Shown here one piece after another: positions 33,691-46,699 of a stretch of 64,000 bases of DNA. Within the stretch, counting starts at the first letter, position 1; the number at the start of each line of letters is the position of its first letter. The notes under the pieces are model-generated. The model made no database searches, had not been told where the DNA came from, and saw only the letters and a program-made list of their open reading frames with translations. A program made the translations under genes and the position numbers. The stretch is from the NCBI GenBank assembly GCA_021234155.1, contig JAJEKV010000102.1, positions 1,916,456 to 1,980,455 of the forward strand, read 5' to 3'. This stretch comes from Isoetes taiwanensis (taxonomy: Eukaryota > Streptophyta > Lycopodiopsida > Isoetales > Isoetaceae).

Positions 33691-36600
33691 GCACGAAGTT
33701 AGAGATGGGGCTTAAGCTCAATGTCGTCAAGTAGTTCTCTTTGCGATGTTTGGCCGGTGTTAAAGGTAGTTTAAGAAATTGTAGCTTCAGCGGAGGCCAG
33801 ATTGGAGGCCTGGGGCAGGCCGTGCTGGGTAGCCTAAAATGACGTATGAGATGGTTTTGGATCAAGCGCATTTGAATTCACTCCTAGAAGGTCAACAACC
33901 TGTGCTAAAATGAACATGGGTGCCCAAAATTAATTCCTGGCGCCTTCGCTAATTTTGCCGCGCTGCGCAAGTCTTCGGCTCGGAATGCCGCTTCGCCAAT
34001 CTGGCCAGACTTTGCCAACGCTGGCCGGCAGGTCTTGGGCCGCTTTTGTATTTCAACGTATACCGAGGCAGGTGATACGCCATCGTGGCGCACCGACATG
34101 TGTGGCGCTGTGATTTCACGGGCCAGAGTAATTTTGTTTAAATAAAAAATTGTGAAGTTAATAAGGAAAAATTTGAAATTTTAAAAGAATTGGCCGCTTT
34201 AGCAAACCACCTTCGCCATTTGTTTTTGCTCGCGTTCTTAACTGGGCCGAGCTACCAAGCATCAGCTTTACCTTATCGATCTTTGATCCTCAAGGCCGTA
34301 AGCTTTGTGCATCTTAGCGCCTTTAGCATCCCTTTGCCACAGCGCTTCGCATTTCACCGCTATTGTGGCTATTATTACGGAGCGCCCGGATCCTCCATCA
34401 GAGCATCGTAGATTTACTATGATTGCTGGTTGTTGCGGCTGAATACCCAAATTTCATCGGCATCGTTGGATGAGCTGGTCAATAATAGGGTTGAGAAACA
34501 ACGGTATATAGGATTCCATATCCTGTCTATCACTTTGTTTATCCCTATCCGCTTGAAATCCCTTACGCAAAATTTCTTAAGTATACCCTTGTTGAGCAAA
34601 TTCCTGATATAGTGTGATGATGTTTCTATCAACGACATCCTCCAAGGAGGGCTTACATGAGGAGGAAGATGTCGTGATACCTAGGAGGCCTCACTGGGAT
34701 TAGGGGCTTTGCTGTAGTACGTAATTCACCGATTGAGCGGCTGACGCATATGCTCCCGTAGGAGTACCGGTATTCGGACGGTTTTGCCGCCACATGGCAG
34801 ATTATTGCGTTCCCCTGCATAACATCGGTATGCGAGGGTTCCAATAGCTTTGTCCGGAGAAATCCCGGAGACGTGCTAGACTATCCTCGACAACTATCTG
34901 TAGGAATAGATATGTCTGCGGCCAACGGTACCTTACTGAATTTAATCACCGCGGCCGAGCCCAGCTTTACCGATCCAAGAAGAACGGCGAGAAGCGCCCG
35001 GTAGTTGGAGCAAGTGATGAGCGGGAATCAGGCGCGTGGGCATCACGCGGACAACAGGGAGGTGCATCTGGGAGTGGTTCAACCGCAAAACTCGACGATC
35101 CAATTGCTAAGCTTCTCCTCCGATAGCTTCATAAGGTCGCAGTCAATAAGCGATAAGTTAAGCACTGTCGGGGCTTTGGGAAGGAAGATCACAGCCCACC
35201 GAGGCAGCAGCGAGTGGCTAGCCCCGCCAGCGGCGGGGCCATACGCCGTGCCAACATCGCCGCCTGGGGCATACAGCGAGTTCTACTCGTTCCACCGTGA
35301 CCGGTAGCCATGAGATCCGCAAATTGTAGTTCCAGCATCTTCATCATAGCTACCTTTTCTGTGGAGGCTTGCACGTAGACTCCATGCACTTAAGACCGAC
35401 TCGGCCGCATTCCTTGTAATTTGGTTTCCAAGAGGTATGCGTTGAAGTTTACTTGGTAGCACTTTTGGTGATATGTCCTTGCGCTTATCCACTTAAAGAG
35501 GGGTTTTTCCTATAATGCCTAAGGATTCTAGCCTCTCACATGGGAGCAACCTTAGCCTACTATGTATCCATTTGCATTTTTTTTGTAATATTTAATAGCA
35601 GGTTTAAATTAAAAGTTTACCGGTGTTAAATTTAAAATAAAATAGCTTAATGCCAAATTTTAAATAAAAGGGGTTTAAAAAGGGGACGTAAGGTTGGTTT
35701 TGAATGCCTTTCTTTCCTCTCTCTCTCCTCCCTCTAGCCAACATCTGGTCGGCTGAAAATTTTGATGAGAGAAATGGACTGTTGCGCGTTCCTCTGATCT
35801 TGCAGCTTCTGCTTTCTGCTAACGATAGATCTCCTTGGCTACAGGAAATGCATCCGATCTGTGGATTCTCCTTGATTTTACATGGAGGACATGTCCTCCT
35901 GTATCTCCTGGGACCCTTCCCCAAATGGGACATTTGGCTATAGTGTCAGCGTATTAGAAGGTAATTTACGGGCTTACAAGCCATGACGCCCCAAGGGGAA
36001 ACCCCATGTAAAACACTCTGGCACGCCGCTGGTCTACAGCATCAGGCAGCGGCATTCGTTGAAGTTGCATTTCGCTTCTGTGTAATCTATCCGGCGGGAC
36101 GAATATAAGCGGAGGATGAAACCTGCCGCGCAGAAGGGCGTAAGCCGCCGCATCCTCCTTTGCGGAGGTGTATTGACGGTGCGAAGCGGCGGTGAATGGG
36201 CGCACGCCTGCGCTGGCGAGAGAGCAATTTGCCACGCATCTTAACCCGGTAGTTTGTCGTGTGTTGCATCGCCTGCTATTTACCAGGCAGGAATACCTTC
36301 TGCGGATGATATTATCCATCGCGACGCAGTCGGATTTCGACGCAGGCACACCACGAGCCGCGTATATTGTATGGAGCCGATTTTCACTTCATCACTTACC
36401 AGCCCTGAGGCATACCTTCTCCGCCGAGACTTCCGGCGTGGGAGACTTTTCATTTACGCCTTTCATACTCGATGCGGTGAAACGCCAGAATCACTCGCAT
36501 GCTCACGCCATGGGACCTCACGCCCCAAACATTAATATGGTTGTTCCTCCCGGAATTAGATGATGAGGGTAAAGGATTACCATAACGGCAATCTCAGCGC

Positions 36601-38300
36601 ATGCGCGATAGAGGTGAGCAACAGGAGTCAAGGAGGAAGCTAAAGTCCTCCTATGGACTTGGATAAAGAAGCGGCAGCGCCCGGTGACTTTAAGGGAAAA
36701 GCGCTGGGCAAATCTCACCTTACCTGCTTTCTTCTTGTCGCCTTCAAATACTTGACAAGTCCTTCTATATTCAGATCTAGGGCTGGCCAGAGGCTGAAGC
36801 TTCACGGTGGCCTCCTGCCAGTGCACTCTACACTGGCCGCTACAGAAAGTCCCCTATCGACGCTACGTGATACCAGATGACGTGATTCTGTCTTCCTGAC
36901 GGCCTTGGGCACAGTCAGGACATTGCACTTTGATGGGCATGGCTCCTCACGGGCAGCCCCATTACGCCTAATCATATACCAGAGGTTGCATCTGCTATGC
37001 CAAGCAAGAGACTGCCATTCTTGGCCAAGTACAGACCACTTCCTACTCACCTCCTAGGGCTAAGGATCAGGGAGGTGGCCTAGTTCCAGTATATAATTTT
37101 TACATGAAATGTATATATATATATGTTCTGCTAGTTTTTTTTCTTGTATATCTATATATATGTGCCTGGGATTTTCTAAGTTATAAATTGAAATGGACCT
37201 GTATTGGATACAGCCATGTACCTTATTTGCATTTATTAAATACAAAAGTCTTCTTGAGGAGCATTATTGAATTGTGTGTTTTTTTTATGACATCCTCTTC
37301 AAAAGTATTAAAACTCTTTTAGAATATAATGGAATTACAAAATGTTCTCTATTTTATTCCAACTATGTTGCAGGAAACCATTTGGGGAATATGAGGAGAG
37401 AATCACTGACATGGTTAGGAGGGACTTATCCGGCCAGCTGCACTGTGACTATGCACAGATATGGTACATCCTAGAGTGGGAGGAAGGCTATGAAAACCAA
37501 TCCACTGCCACTCAGTGGGAGCTCTACTTACCCCCGGCCAGTCACCGAGGTAGTTAACATCCTCGTGATCGAGCTTTCAGGACTGATGACCCAGGTCGGG
37601 ATCGACCACTGAATATGACCTGCACGGGTTTCGAGACAACGGTCTATCTGTACTTTTATGCGAAGTAAGGCTCTTTTAACTCTTCCATTTATCAGCCTAC
37701 GGGAGTACTCGCTACAATCATTGTCCAAGCCTGCACGTGCTTATAAATCCCTGGCCCGAAGGCCAATGGAGAGTACTACTTACGCCAGCATCCTCAGACT
37801 TCTCGCTTAACCCCTAGTTTGGTCTCTTCCCGTTATGAAGTTTTGCCTTGTGGTTACATACTGTGTAAGTAAGAAAACTTTAAAAGTTCCTACTTGTATC
37901 ATACCCATTTATATTCCAATCCATGTATCAATCAACCCGTATTTGTTGTACTCAACTGAATGAAAATACAACTTTATTGCTTTTTGTTTGTATATACTTC
38001 TTTTGTCTTCTGACAATTTAAAAAAAGGGATTGGTACATTAATGTAAATCATATTTTCATGAATGATTCTATAGACTTGCACGCATCTACTACTTTGGCA
38101 AACACCTCCAACGCTTAGGCTCACTCCAATGGGTGAACTTTCATTGATAAAAAGCAATAGAAAAGGCAACTCAAGAAGTTACATGGTGTTTATGTGTTGC
38201 ATACTCAATCCACGCCACATACCTGGGAGGGACGGATCTGAACACCTCACTACTGAGCCCATCAGCATGTCAGCCTCCTCCCAGAGGCTGCCAGTCTCCC
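33691..38300. other. Unassigned region between LTR A and gag of element 1
   Basis: About 4.6 kb where a gypsy element would normally have only a primer-binding site and the gag start, so extra DNA is probably nested here. I see no paired LTRs, RT or transposase motifs. GC-rich parts (34870-35300, 35960-36900) and AT-rich parts (35560-35690, 37080-37350) alternate sharply. Local notes: polypyrimidine at 35707-35738, AT runs at 37110-37122 and 37151-37162. Confidence 0.4.
35221..35239. repeat. Perfect GC hairpin
   Basis: GCCCCGCC-AGC-GGCGGGGC: an 8-bp perfect G/C stem with a 3-base loop, no T-run after it. Its function is unknown. Confidence 0.7.
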
Positions 38301-38459
38301 TGACGCAGAGTGAGATATGGACTTGCTGGGCTGCCATCAAGTTCCTCTAAGGATAAGGCTACCGCTCATTCCACCACTCTCGCTATTCTTCGGGTCTCGT
38401 GACAGCTGACTATCTGGCTTATGATAAGGAATAATTTAAAACCGCTGATACGTACCATC

Positions 38460-38725
38460 ACTAGTATGGGTAAACCGTAGTTGGCTCACTTTGATGAAAT
38501 CCGGCAGAGGAGGCCTGAATGCGCGAATCTGGTTGACGTAAATGAAGGAATTCGAAGTCCTACAGAATGGAGCAGAGGATATGGAAGCGCTCAATTTAAC
38601 CTTTACCGAGCTGCCCAGATTTGGTGGAAGGGGTTGGTCAGAGCTAAACACCGGATAGGAGCATGCAAGTTCGTGGTTAAGGCTTTAAATCGCGATTACG
38701 CGGCCTCGTGTGGCGCATTGTAACA
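38460..38725 (+). pseudogene. gag: Gypsy gag relic (element 1)
   Basis: An 80-codon frame opening at 38481 reads AHFDEIRQRRPE and later QFNLYRAAQIWWKGL. The last block matches the gypsy gag core 'f.L.g.A..WW..l', with the double Trp preserved. Gag assembles the particle. The zinc knuckle expected downstream (to about 39500) was not found. The frame is open only for this stretch. It lies 900 bases before the protease end, the correct order for element 1. Confidence 0.55.
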
Positions 38726-39599
38726 CGATTCTACCTTCTACAGGTTGGAATTGTATATGGCATGTCCGTGCAGGCCTATAACACCTATCAATTCCATGCG
38801 TGCTTATGAGGTTGCATGCATGTGAATGAATGAGAAAAGAGCAAAGAGAGGGCTACATTGAAGGGCTGTACCACCCATTAAACGGGGCTGGCTGGCGCCA
38901 CCCAAAGCCGAGTAGAGGAAGCTGGGCGGGGTGCATTGCCTTGAGGAAGACACGCCAAGGAGCCGCCAGTGATTCATGACTCCGTTCTTTACTGTAGCCA
39001 CGGCTGCCCACACCTTACAAACCCTGTCCAGCTCCTGCATGACAATCTTATGGCCGGTGGAGTAGAAGAAAGTCACTTAGCACTTGTAGATAAGCAACAA
39101 TGCTGGTAAGGAAGTTCGGGGCCTCTTATGTACCCATCCCCTAAAGAGGCTTGCAGAATAGCCCGCCGGTGATAAGGCATGCTACCGTGCATGAGGCCTC
39201 GGATACTTCGTATGCAGAATTGTCCTACGCCAAGCATCACTTAACTGCCAGCGGCTGACCTGGATTGGGAAGATTTGGAGTCCAATCTTTGCTGCGAGGA
39301 CGAGGCTCCCCAGTACAGCCTGGCGCGGCGCGTCTCTAGATGGCCGCTTATAGAAACAGTAACGCTTGAAAAGCCAGCTTCTCGCTATTTCTACAACAGG
39401 CTGGCGCAGATGTAGCCTTTCTAATTTTGATGGACACGTAGTACGCATAATTTTGTTTCTCCTAGAATGGCCTGTACTCGTACCGAAATAGCTGAGATCC
39501 CGACACCTGCTAAGCCAGTCATATTGCCATGTAAGATCGCATACACTCATGGCCGTGATAATCCTTAAAAAATGCAGCTATAAGCAAAATGCACTACTT

Positions 39600-41240
39600 G
39601 CCTCGAGTTTGTTAATGGATATCAAATATGATCTTATTGTGGGAATGGATTGCCAAAAAATTCCAGTATGCCAGACTCCAGGAGAAACGGAGGTCACCTT
39701 CAACGTACTGCACGGAGCAGCGCGTTGACAATAAAAGGTGATTCATTGCACCCGCCACGCAAATTAACGTCACAAAGCAGCTAGGAAAAGCTATAATGCA
39801 GGAATGAACCTTGCCTCATTAAACTTGCTTCCATTGAGTCGACCGTAACAAAAGTAAAGAAGTAATCGATGCCTTTACTGATCGATACTGCTACCTTCGA
39901 ATCCAGAATGTATCTTTTCCGGCAGATAGATCCATGCTTCCTTCGAGAATGTGAGATAACTTGAACTGGTGTAATAAGTCACAAAAGCCTCCTCCTGCAT
40001 CAATGAGAGTCTCGAGTTAGCGTGTGAGCTTAAGAAACAGCCGCGCGTGAGTTATCAATCCGCCTGATTCCGTCAGCGGTTACCATATATTTGGCGTCAT
40101 GGTTCTTTTGTCAAGAAGAAAGATGTACTCTGCTGATGCGTATTGATTATGTGGCAAATCCAATAAGCAGGCTTTAAGAATCGCTATGCTTTTGTTTCAG
40201 GGCGTGTGATGATCTTTATGGACCAGCGCTAAGGGATAAAAAATATTTCGCATTGATTTGGCGCCCGGCACGACGATAAGGATTAAGCAAAGAGATTATC
40301 CATAAGTCCGCTGCGACTTTATATGGCATTATGAATTCACTACGCCTTTGATTGACTAACGCCTCGCACGCTTATGCGCGGTTGATGAATGACATCTTCC
40401 CGCCAATACTTGGACATAACTTGTTGTCATTTCTTGATGATCATCTATAGTAAAACCTTGCAGAATACATGAACAATATCTTCGGACATTTTGGTAAAAG
40501 CTTACATGCCAGCTCTTGCCAAGTTCTCAAATGTAAGTTCACAATTCCCGAAAGGGTAATTATTATTTGGGGCATGCTTATCTCAGCAGAAGGAATTGCT
40601 ACAGACCCAGCTACATAGAAGGTAGGGGCGATTGGCCCATTCCAAATGCAATGTTTTGAGGTCCGAGCGCTCTGGGACTTAGGATATTATCGAATTGTTA
40701 ATAGGATTTTGCAACAATTGTCGACTCTTTACTAATCTCATGTATGCGCGAGAGTAAAGGCTACTCGATGGAAATACTGGAAAAACAAAGTCCAATGGGC
40801 TTCTCTTCAAGCCTGCTGGATGCCTTGGTAATATCCGCGACCAGCTCTTTACCTTGCCCGATCCTCAAAAGGATAATCAGTAGCCACCGACGCCAGTGTA
40901 AGATGGCGCTTTACCGGGTGAGTTCTAATGCGAGGGGAGAGCTGTTAAGCCATTTATCCAAAGAAGATGAACGACGCAGGAAATGTATATCCTACCCATG
41001 ACTGTAGAGTTGCCGGGCAAATTGTCTCGGCTCTCCTCAGATTTGAGATACACTACCTTTCAGTAGAAGGATTTCCCAGCTGAATGGATCATCGAGTTCC
41101 GCTTATTTATCCACCAATCTGAATCTACGCCAAGAGATGGATGTGGAATTCCTCGAGGAATATGACTTCAGATTGTATATATAAAACCAGTAGTAGCTAG
41201 ACACGGGTTATGATGCTTGTCACGTCATCCCTTCCAGCAA
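39600..41240 (+). pseudogene. pol: Gypsy protease end, reverse transcriptase and RNase H (element 1)
   Basis: Motifs appear in order across shifting frames. DIKYDLIVGMD (39618-39650) is the conserved end of the protease. VKKKD and MRIDY (40112-40150) match 'VkKkDGtlRmCiDYR'. IDLAPG...IRIKQRDYP (40243-40305) and YEF match 'iDL.sGYhQIRi...d'. FLDD (40431-40442) is the catalytic box with both Asp residues retained. ISAEGIATDP (around 40587) matches the 'v.S..Gi..dp.K' block. NLNLRQ..DVEFLEEYDF (41117-41171) matches the RNase H end 'lN.RQ.rW.efL.dYdf'. Frames change every 20-60 codons, so it is inactive. It fits Del/Tekay-like chromoviruses, but clade is inferred. Confidence 0.85.
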
Positions 41241-41569
41241 CTCCATTGTAATGCTACTCTACACTCACTGTAAATAGCTTTAAAGGCAACAGAAACAGAC
41301 CTTGGCCAATCGGGATCCCATCTCTGTAAGGTAATATTTGGGAAAAGTTTGGGTAAGGAAGCCTGCATTTATAGAGAACGTGAAGCATCTCCAATATTGC
41401 CTATATAAGAAGGAGGCACCTATTCCATTATAAAGATAAGTTGTGTGTTCCATGCATTTCAGTAAGTGTAAAGCTGATTTCCATGACACTCTACAAATAT
41501 AGTTGTGATAAGTATGTGGTTTTAGAAAACTACTTTTTTAAGATCCATTTCCAAAATTTATTTTTGTAA

Positions 41570-42160
41570 TTTCCATGAAGAAGGATATTGCTAGCTACAT
41601 CAAATGTTGTTGTGTTTGTCACAACTACAAGGCTGAGCAAATTAAGAGCTCCCGGAGTTGCAACCTTTGGATGCCCAACGCTTCGCGAAGTCATAACCAG
41701 CTTGATTTCACGTGGGCTCACGCATTCGCGGATATATGATGCCTTAATGGTCGGTCACAAAATTTATCAAAAGATATATTACTTCCTCGCTTATATAATG
41801 CGACTATCGATTAATTCTCGGCTAATCAGCTTCTTGCTTTGCAAGGAAATTTTCAGGTTGCACGATGCCAGAGTAATTGTACTCTGGATAGGGATCCTAA
41901 GTTTGCCGCTGTATTCGAAGGATTTCTTCGCCACTATCCGCATTCGCTAAGCTTGCTACATGAGTACAGCCTTACCATCCTCTTTATTGCATACACAAAT
42001 GTAATCTACTAATCAGATTATCACATATGCTAAGAAGCTATGTATGGAGTAAATAGTCACAATGTTTGATTATGGTATTTACTGGCAGACTCTACTACAA
42101 CAAGACAGCTGTGAGTCTTCTAGAATGTCTCCTTCATGATAAATTATGGCTACCAATGTC
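41570..42160 (+). pseudogene. Gypsy integrase (element 1)
   Basis: KKDIASYIKCCCVCHNYKAEQ (in two frames, 41578-41640) matches the H2C2 zinc-binding segment 'kkdi..yv..C..C...Ka'. RLHDARVIVL and then DRDPKF (41855-41903) match 'lHG.P..iVSDRD..F', with the second catalytic Asp region retained across a frameshift. LLHEYSL stands where 'l.mStayHPqtdGq' belongs, and the 'tDGQsE' block is not recognisable. SSRMSPFMINYGY (42117-42154) matches the 'sTg.SPF..nYG' block before the GPY/F module. A chromodomain was looked for at 42200-43200 and not seen. Confidence 0.8.
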
Positions 42161-43405
42161 TTACCGTATATCGCAAGCAACTTCCAGTTTCGCAAAGTGG
42201 AGGTCTCAACAACCTTTAGAAATGCAGGCCTGTGGAAGAAGTCTGGGTTACTAGCTGGTCAAAAGACGCAGCCTTCGCCGGAGTCTAGCTGATATGCACT
42301 CAACTCATTTAATCTTCCGTGGCGAAGCCATGCAGTAAGATCGGCAAGCAAAATGCTTAAAATTGGTAATCGGGTTGGCACTCCAGATGGGCTGCCGCCG
42401 TCATGACATCAACGCTGCGGGAGAACAAAATAATGCTTGACTTCACAATTCCCGCCTTTGAAGATCCAATAAAGCGTCTTTCTACCGCGAGTCTTCACAC
42501 ACCCCTGATCCAGGAGGCTCGGGATACCTTACCCTCCCAGAAATGATCAAGAGCGCAGCCGGGAAATAGTGCCCGGCCTCTTCCTTTGATCGAGCCATGC
42601 CGTACCATGATCAGCCACGCCGTAAACATTTGGTCAAGTGAAGCACTTTACCAGCCTGAAGATGCTACCCGCAGGATGAAGATAGACCTGAGTAGCTAAT
42701 TATCCGGACTTCAGCGCGGAATCCGGCTGTCACACCATCAACGACATGCTAATAACCTCCGGCCCCGGCAAGCTTGGGGCTTGATTGGCCGAGAACTGCT
42801 GCTTGAGGTAGACGAGATCGTGATAGGCGATAATAACCGGCGATGAGATCACCTTCGTTCTGTACGGGTGTATTGTTGATGTTGACATGACCGCCAGAAT
42901 TGCTAGAGAAAAGGCATCTAGTAAAATAGGACCGGTTCATTCCGCTATACGAACTCTACCCATTCCTTATGCCAATAATGCGCGAATTGCAGGTGTCGCA
43001 TATAATATGATAGGATTCCTCTCTAGAGCATTTTTTTCCTTTTAATCTGTAGGTGGTCCCTTCCAACCACAACTTAACTTCGTACAATAACTCACGGTAT
43101 ATGATTGTGCGTACAATGAATGCCGCCACCCGGGCTTCTTGTATATAGAGGGTTGCCGGCGACCCAACTTTTTTCCTGCATTGGTTCGGCTTCACGCGGT
43201 GGGCTGAATTCTCATACGCACGTTCCAATCGGACTTCGTCCTAAACTCTTCTGATGATAAGCCTTGATATTTTCAATCATGTATTACCGCCTCGAAATAC
43301 TAGTAATTACAAAATATTGATGTTAGATTTTGAATTTTATTTTATAATTGCTTCCACTTATAACCTCAATTACAACGCACGCCACAGGGACAAAAGATTA
43401 ATTTT
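42161..43405. other. 3' part of element 1 between integrase and polypurine tract
   Basis: No chromodomain, GPY/F motif or other domain is recognisable. By position it should hold the integrase C-terminus and the 3' untranslated region. Confidence 0.4.
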
Positions 43406-43416
43406 ATGAGGGAGAA
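43406..43416 (+). promoter_or_regulatory. Polypurine tract upstream of LTR B
   Basis: ATGAGGGAGAA directly precedes TGTGACGCC, so this LTR has the left context of a 3' LTR. Confidence 0.8.
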
Positions 43417-45155
43417 TGTGACGCCTCCAGTGAAGTTATAATGTGTCTACGCCATGTGTGTATTTGTAATGGAAAATACGGGTTCACGCTATGTATTTGC
43501 AATGGAATTTAATTGGTAACCTATAGGGAGTTATTTTTAGAAAAAGGTGATTAAATTAGCTGGCGCTAATTTAATACATTAATGATAATAACTTATAAAT
43601 CTCCAGGAAACGAAGGCTAATTTTCACATTTGGGAGGAAGCCTACCTGCTCCCAATCGATAAGTGTACATGGGGATTGCTAAGTTTACGCCAAATTTGAC
43701 TCCCATCTCGGATTGACTTCTCAAGATCACCTCAAGGAAGCAGGAGCTGGGCCATATACACTCTGCTAAGATCACTATGCGTAATACTGCCCCGCAAGTG
43801 TACAAATGAATCTTACACCCTGAAGATGAGTTCTATGGAAACACCAGCCCAGCTAAAATTCAGGTGGCTGCGTGAATTTAGTTACACACTTGAAGTGTCC
43901 GCCTCTCTCTGCTCTCTTTAACTACACCATAGAAATTCAACTCCTTTGATTGTATGTCAAAGTTCTTTATTCAATTTCGTTCTGCATTCGGGAAGGGATG
44001 GATTGTTAGTTCTTTTGACGTGACCACTTGAAATCTGGGATTAGGTAGAGGCCTCTCAACTGCATTGTAGTATACCCTAGATAGCGCTCTGTATAGTCCT
44101 AATAATGTGTCATGCAATAAGAACCCCACCGGTCCTAGATAAGCATGGTCCGCTTAGTACCGGAGGTAAGGAACAGCGCTGGGTGACATGAGGTGGGGTC
44201 TTTGCATGAGCATGGCGCGCCCCTGACTACAGTGGGCTAGGCCTGACAGCCGGCCACGCTGAGGCCGTGCATGGGTCTCATAAATTTCGCGTAGAGGGAT
44301 CCGCATGAGCACCATGCACTTTGAGTAGATTTAGGTGAGCAAGTCAGTACGGATGGGGTCGCTGGATGCGCAGGACGCATTCTCTAGCTCACCTATAAAT
44401 CATGGTTAGCCTGGCAGGATTCTCGGAAGGACGCTTCCCCGACTCCTGCCTCAATTTACCGTGCGCTATGAACTCGGAGTAGGCCGCCTGAGGGTGATGC
44501 TCTGAGTTTGCGCTTCCGGAAGGCTATAGCAGCCAGTAATGGAATCAATTGCATCTGCAAAGTGTACAGAGGGGGCGGATGGAGGACAACCCTAGCCAAT
44601 GTTCTATGCCGCCCAACGCCAAGACTGGCCTGTCGATCCCTGAGGCCCACAAATGATCCTCACCGAGTCCCCAGCCGGGGTAGAACTGGGGTTCGGGGTG
44701 TTTTATGGATTACTAGATGCATATTCTATGCCGCTGGAATATTTAGATGATGCGTTTCACCCTTCGTGGTGGTTATTTTATGTATATTCATGCCAGCTAA
44801 CTCCCTTGTATTCATGCTCTCCGCGAATGGTCCGTGCATTAGCTGGGCTGCAATGTATCGACTGTACCTTCTTCGGGCCCTCATTCTTACATTATCATCC
44901 GAACACGAGGGCCCGCAGGGGATGATCACGCATGGAGGGAAAGTCCTCTATGGGAATGTATATGTCCGGAGGGTCAGAGTATATTCGAGGCCATGAAAAC
45001 CTCGGCCGTAGCAAGCTCTGGGCAAAATCTGATTGCAACATCAATCTAAGCTCCTGCCAGAAGACTGGTGAATGCAGTATCAATCCTGAAAGGGCCGAGG
45101 AGGAAGGTAAAGTAGATTGATGCGCCAGGCATCTTGTAAGCCAAGATCCATTACA
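43417..45155 (+). repeat. LTR B, shared by elements 1 and 2
   Basis: TG at 43417 and CA at 45154-45155, 1739 bp. It has a polypurine tract on its left and a perfect primer-binding site on its right, so it looks at once like a 3' LTR (of the element ending at 43416) and a 5' LTR (of the element starting at 45156). The same family is at 32061-33690 and, as a fragment, at 340-985. Confidence 0.85.
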
Positions 45156-45156
45156 T

Positions 45157-45168
45157 TGGTATCAGAGC
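45157..45168 (+). promoter_or_regulatory. Primer-binding site, perfect initiator tRNA-Met type (element 2)
   Basis: TGGTATCAGAGC, the full plant consensus, one base after the LTR end. It is the only perfect copy in the window. Confidence 0.95.
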
Positions 45169-45169
45169 C

Positions 45170-46690
45170 TGAGTTTGGGCTGATATGGAGTAGTGAAACC
45201 AAGCGGCAGAAGATCCTTATATGTTTGGTATTTCCCCTTATCCTAAGAAGGAGAGAAGATCTTCTCTTTGATGAGCTTGTGCATTTAAAAGGCAGCAGAT
45301 GAGGGAATTAGATGAGTCACTTCTAAATTTCTGGCTGTAGCGATTGGATAATCAGCAAGCGTGTAATGGTCGAAGAAGAATCCAGCAGCCCATGCGATTC
45401 CCATTCACACCGAAGGGGTTGAAGATCCATCCCTTTAATCTTCAAGGGAATTGGATTATGCCAAAGCAAGAATCCGCGAATTAATGGGGCAGGTTGCGTA
45501 AAACAAAGATTGATAAGCAATACTACCAATCCAATTGCCTGGCTAATTTGTAAATCAGCTAAATCCGCTGCCAATGATGCGTAAAAGAGAGAAGCAACGT
45601 CTGTTTTGACACCATATTCGGCTTTCATTTTCATAAGGGAAGCCCTGCAAGTAACTCATAATGCCAATGGGACTCAACCGCGCCCACAGCCTGAGTTAAC
45701 CAGACGGAGTTTTGGGGAAGGGTCTTAACCTAAACCCTCTCATGTAAAATTCAACTATGGTTGCAAAACTAAACTAGTCAAGCCTGCTGAGTCGTGGAAT
45801 CCAGACAATGGATGACATCCAATCGGGAGGGAGTAGAAGTTCTCGCAGCCTAGTCTCTTGAGGGAGGTTAAGGGGCGAAAAGAGATCATCCCACTCAAGA
45901 AATAGTAGAACATCATTCAATGGTATGCACTGCTGGAAACTTATTTTCGAGCTACTCATAAGGAGATGCGTACCTGTGGTGCCGCATGCCGCCTCCAGCT
46001 ATAGGGCTATCGCTTCTTCTTGGTGGGATCCCTTTATGTGAGAGGAGTAGAGATAAATAGTTAAGGTGACTTCGCAAATTCTTTAAGCAAGAATATTCTC
46101 ACCAAGTGATGAAGCCATCAAGGCACATTCAATGGTAAAGATCCGCATAAACAAAAGTACCCTGCATGCTAACAATACATCAATACTTTGAGGAGGTGTA
46201 TTTGCAAGGATCAAGGATATGCTGTGCATGATGTGCTCGCTTATTCTTTTGTAGAAGATGGGCTTAAAAGATCGTGAGGCCTTAGGCACACATTAGCAGG
46301 TAAATCCAGGGATTTTGAGTCCGCTGCACCTAAAATATTACTAGCAAGCTCCCAAGGGAGGTGAGGGGAGGAAGAGAGCAAGAGGCCTGCTGTTTCCCAA
46401 GAATGGAAGCAAAGAAAACTTGTAACAGTAAAACAAGGAGTGGTTTGACAAAAAAGGGCTAGAGTAGCCTGGTTAACTTCTCCGGGCAGATAAAGGCAAA
46501 GGGATGCCTTTAGGGAAGAAATCCATACAAGCCGCTTTTGTTATTTACACTAGGTGTGCAAGGCATATGGCTGCATTGCCCAAACCTCAAGGACAAGAAG
46601 GCGTCACACAACCAGCAGTTGAATAGGGAGGAACCAAGCACCTCCGCCCTACTATAGCTCCTGGGAGCCTACCAAGTAAGGAAGACAACT
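45170..46690 (+). pseudogene. gag: Presumed gag region of element 2
   Basis: It lies between the primer-binding site and the protease. Plus-strand frames are short (for example one reading KARIRELMGQV near 45467-45500) and I could not find the gag WW core or the zinc knuckle with confidence. Minus-strand frames here (45323-45634, 45774-45959, 46083-46289) are treated as incidental. The assignment is positional. Confidence 0.4.
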
Positions 46691-46699
46691 TTGGCTGCA

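Noticed and set aside
34930-35300. GC-rich segment considered as a CpG-rich promoter or structural RNA gene
   Set aside because: There is a single perfect 8-bp hairpin but no tRNA, rRNA or snRNA consensus boxes and no adjacent gene.
45323-45634. 103-codon minus-strand frame
   Set aside because: It lies opposite the presumed gag of element 2 and has no domain. Probably a shadow frame.
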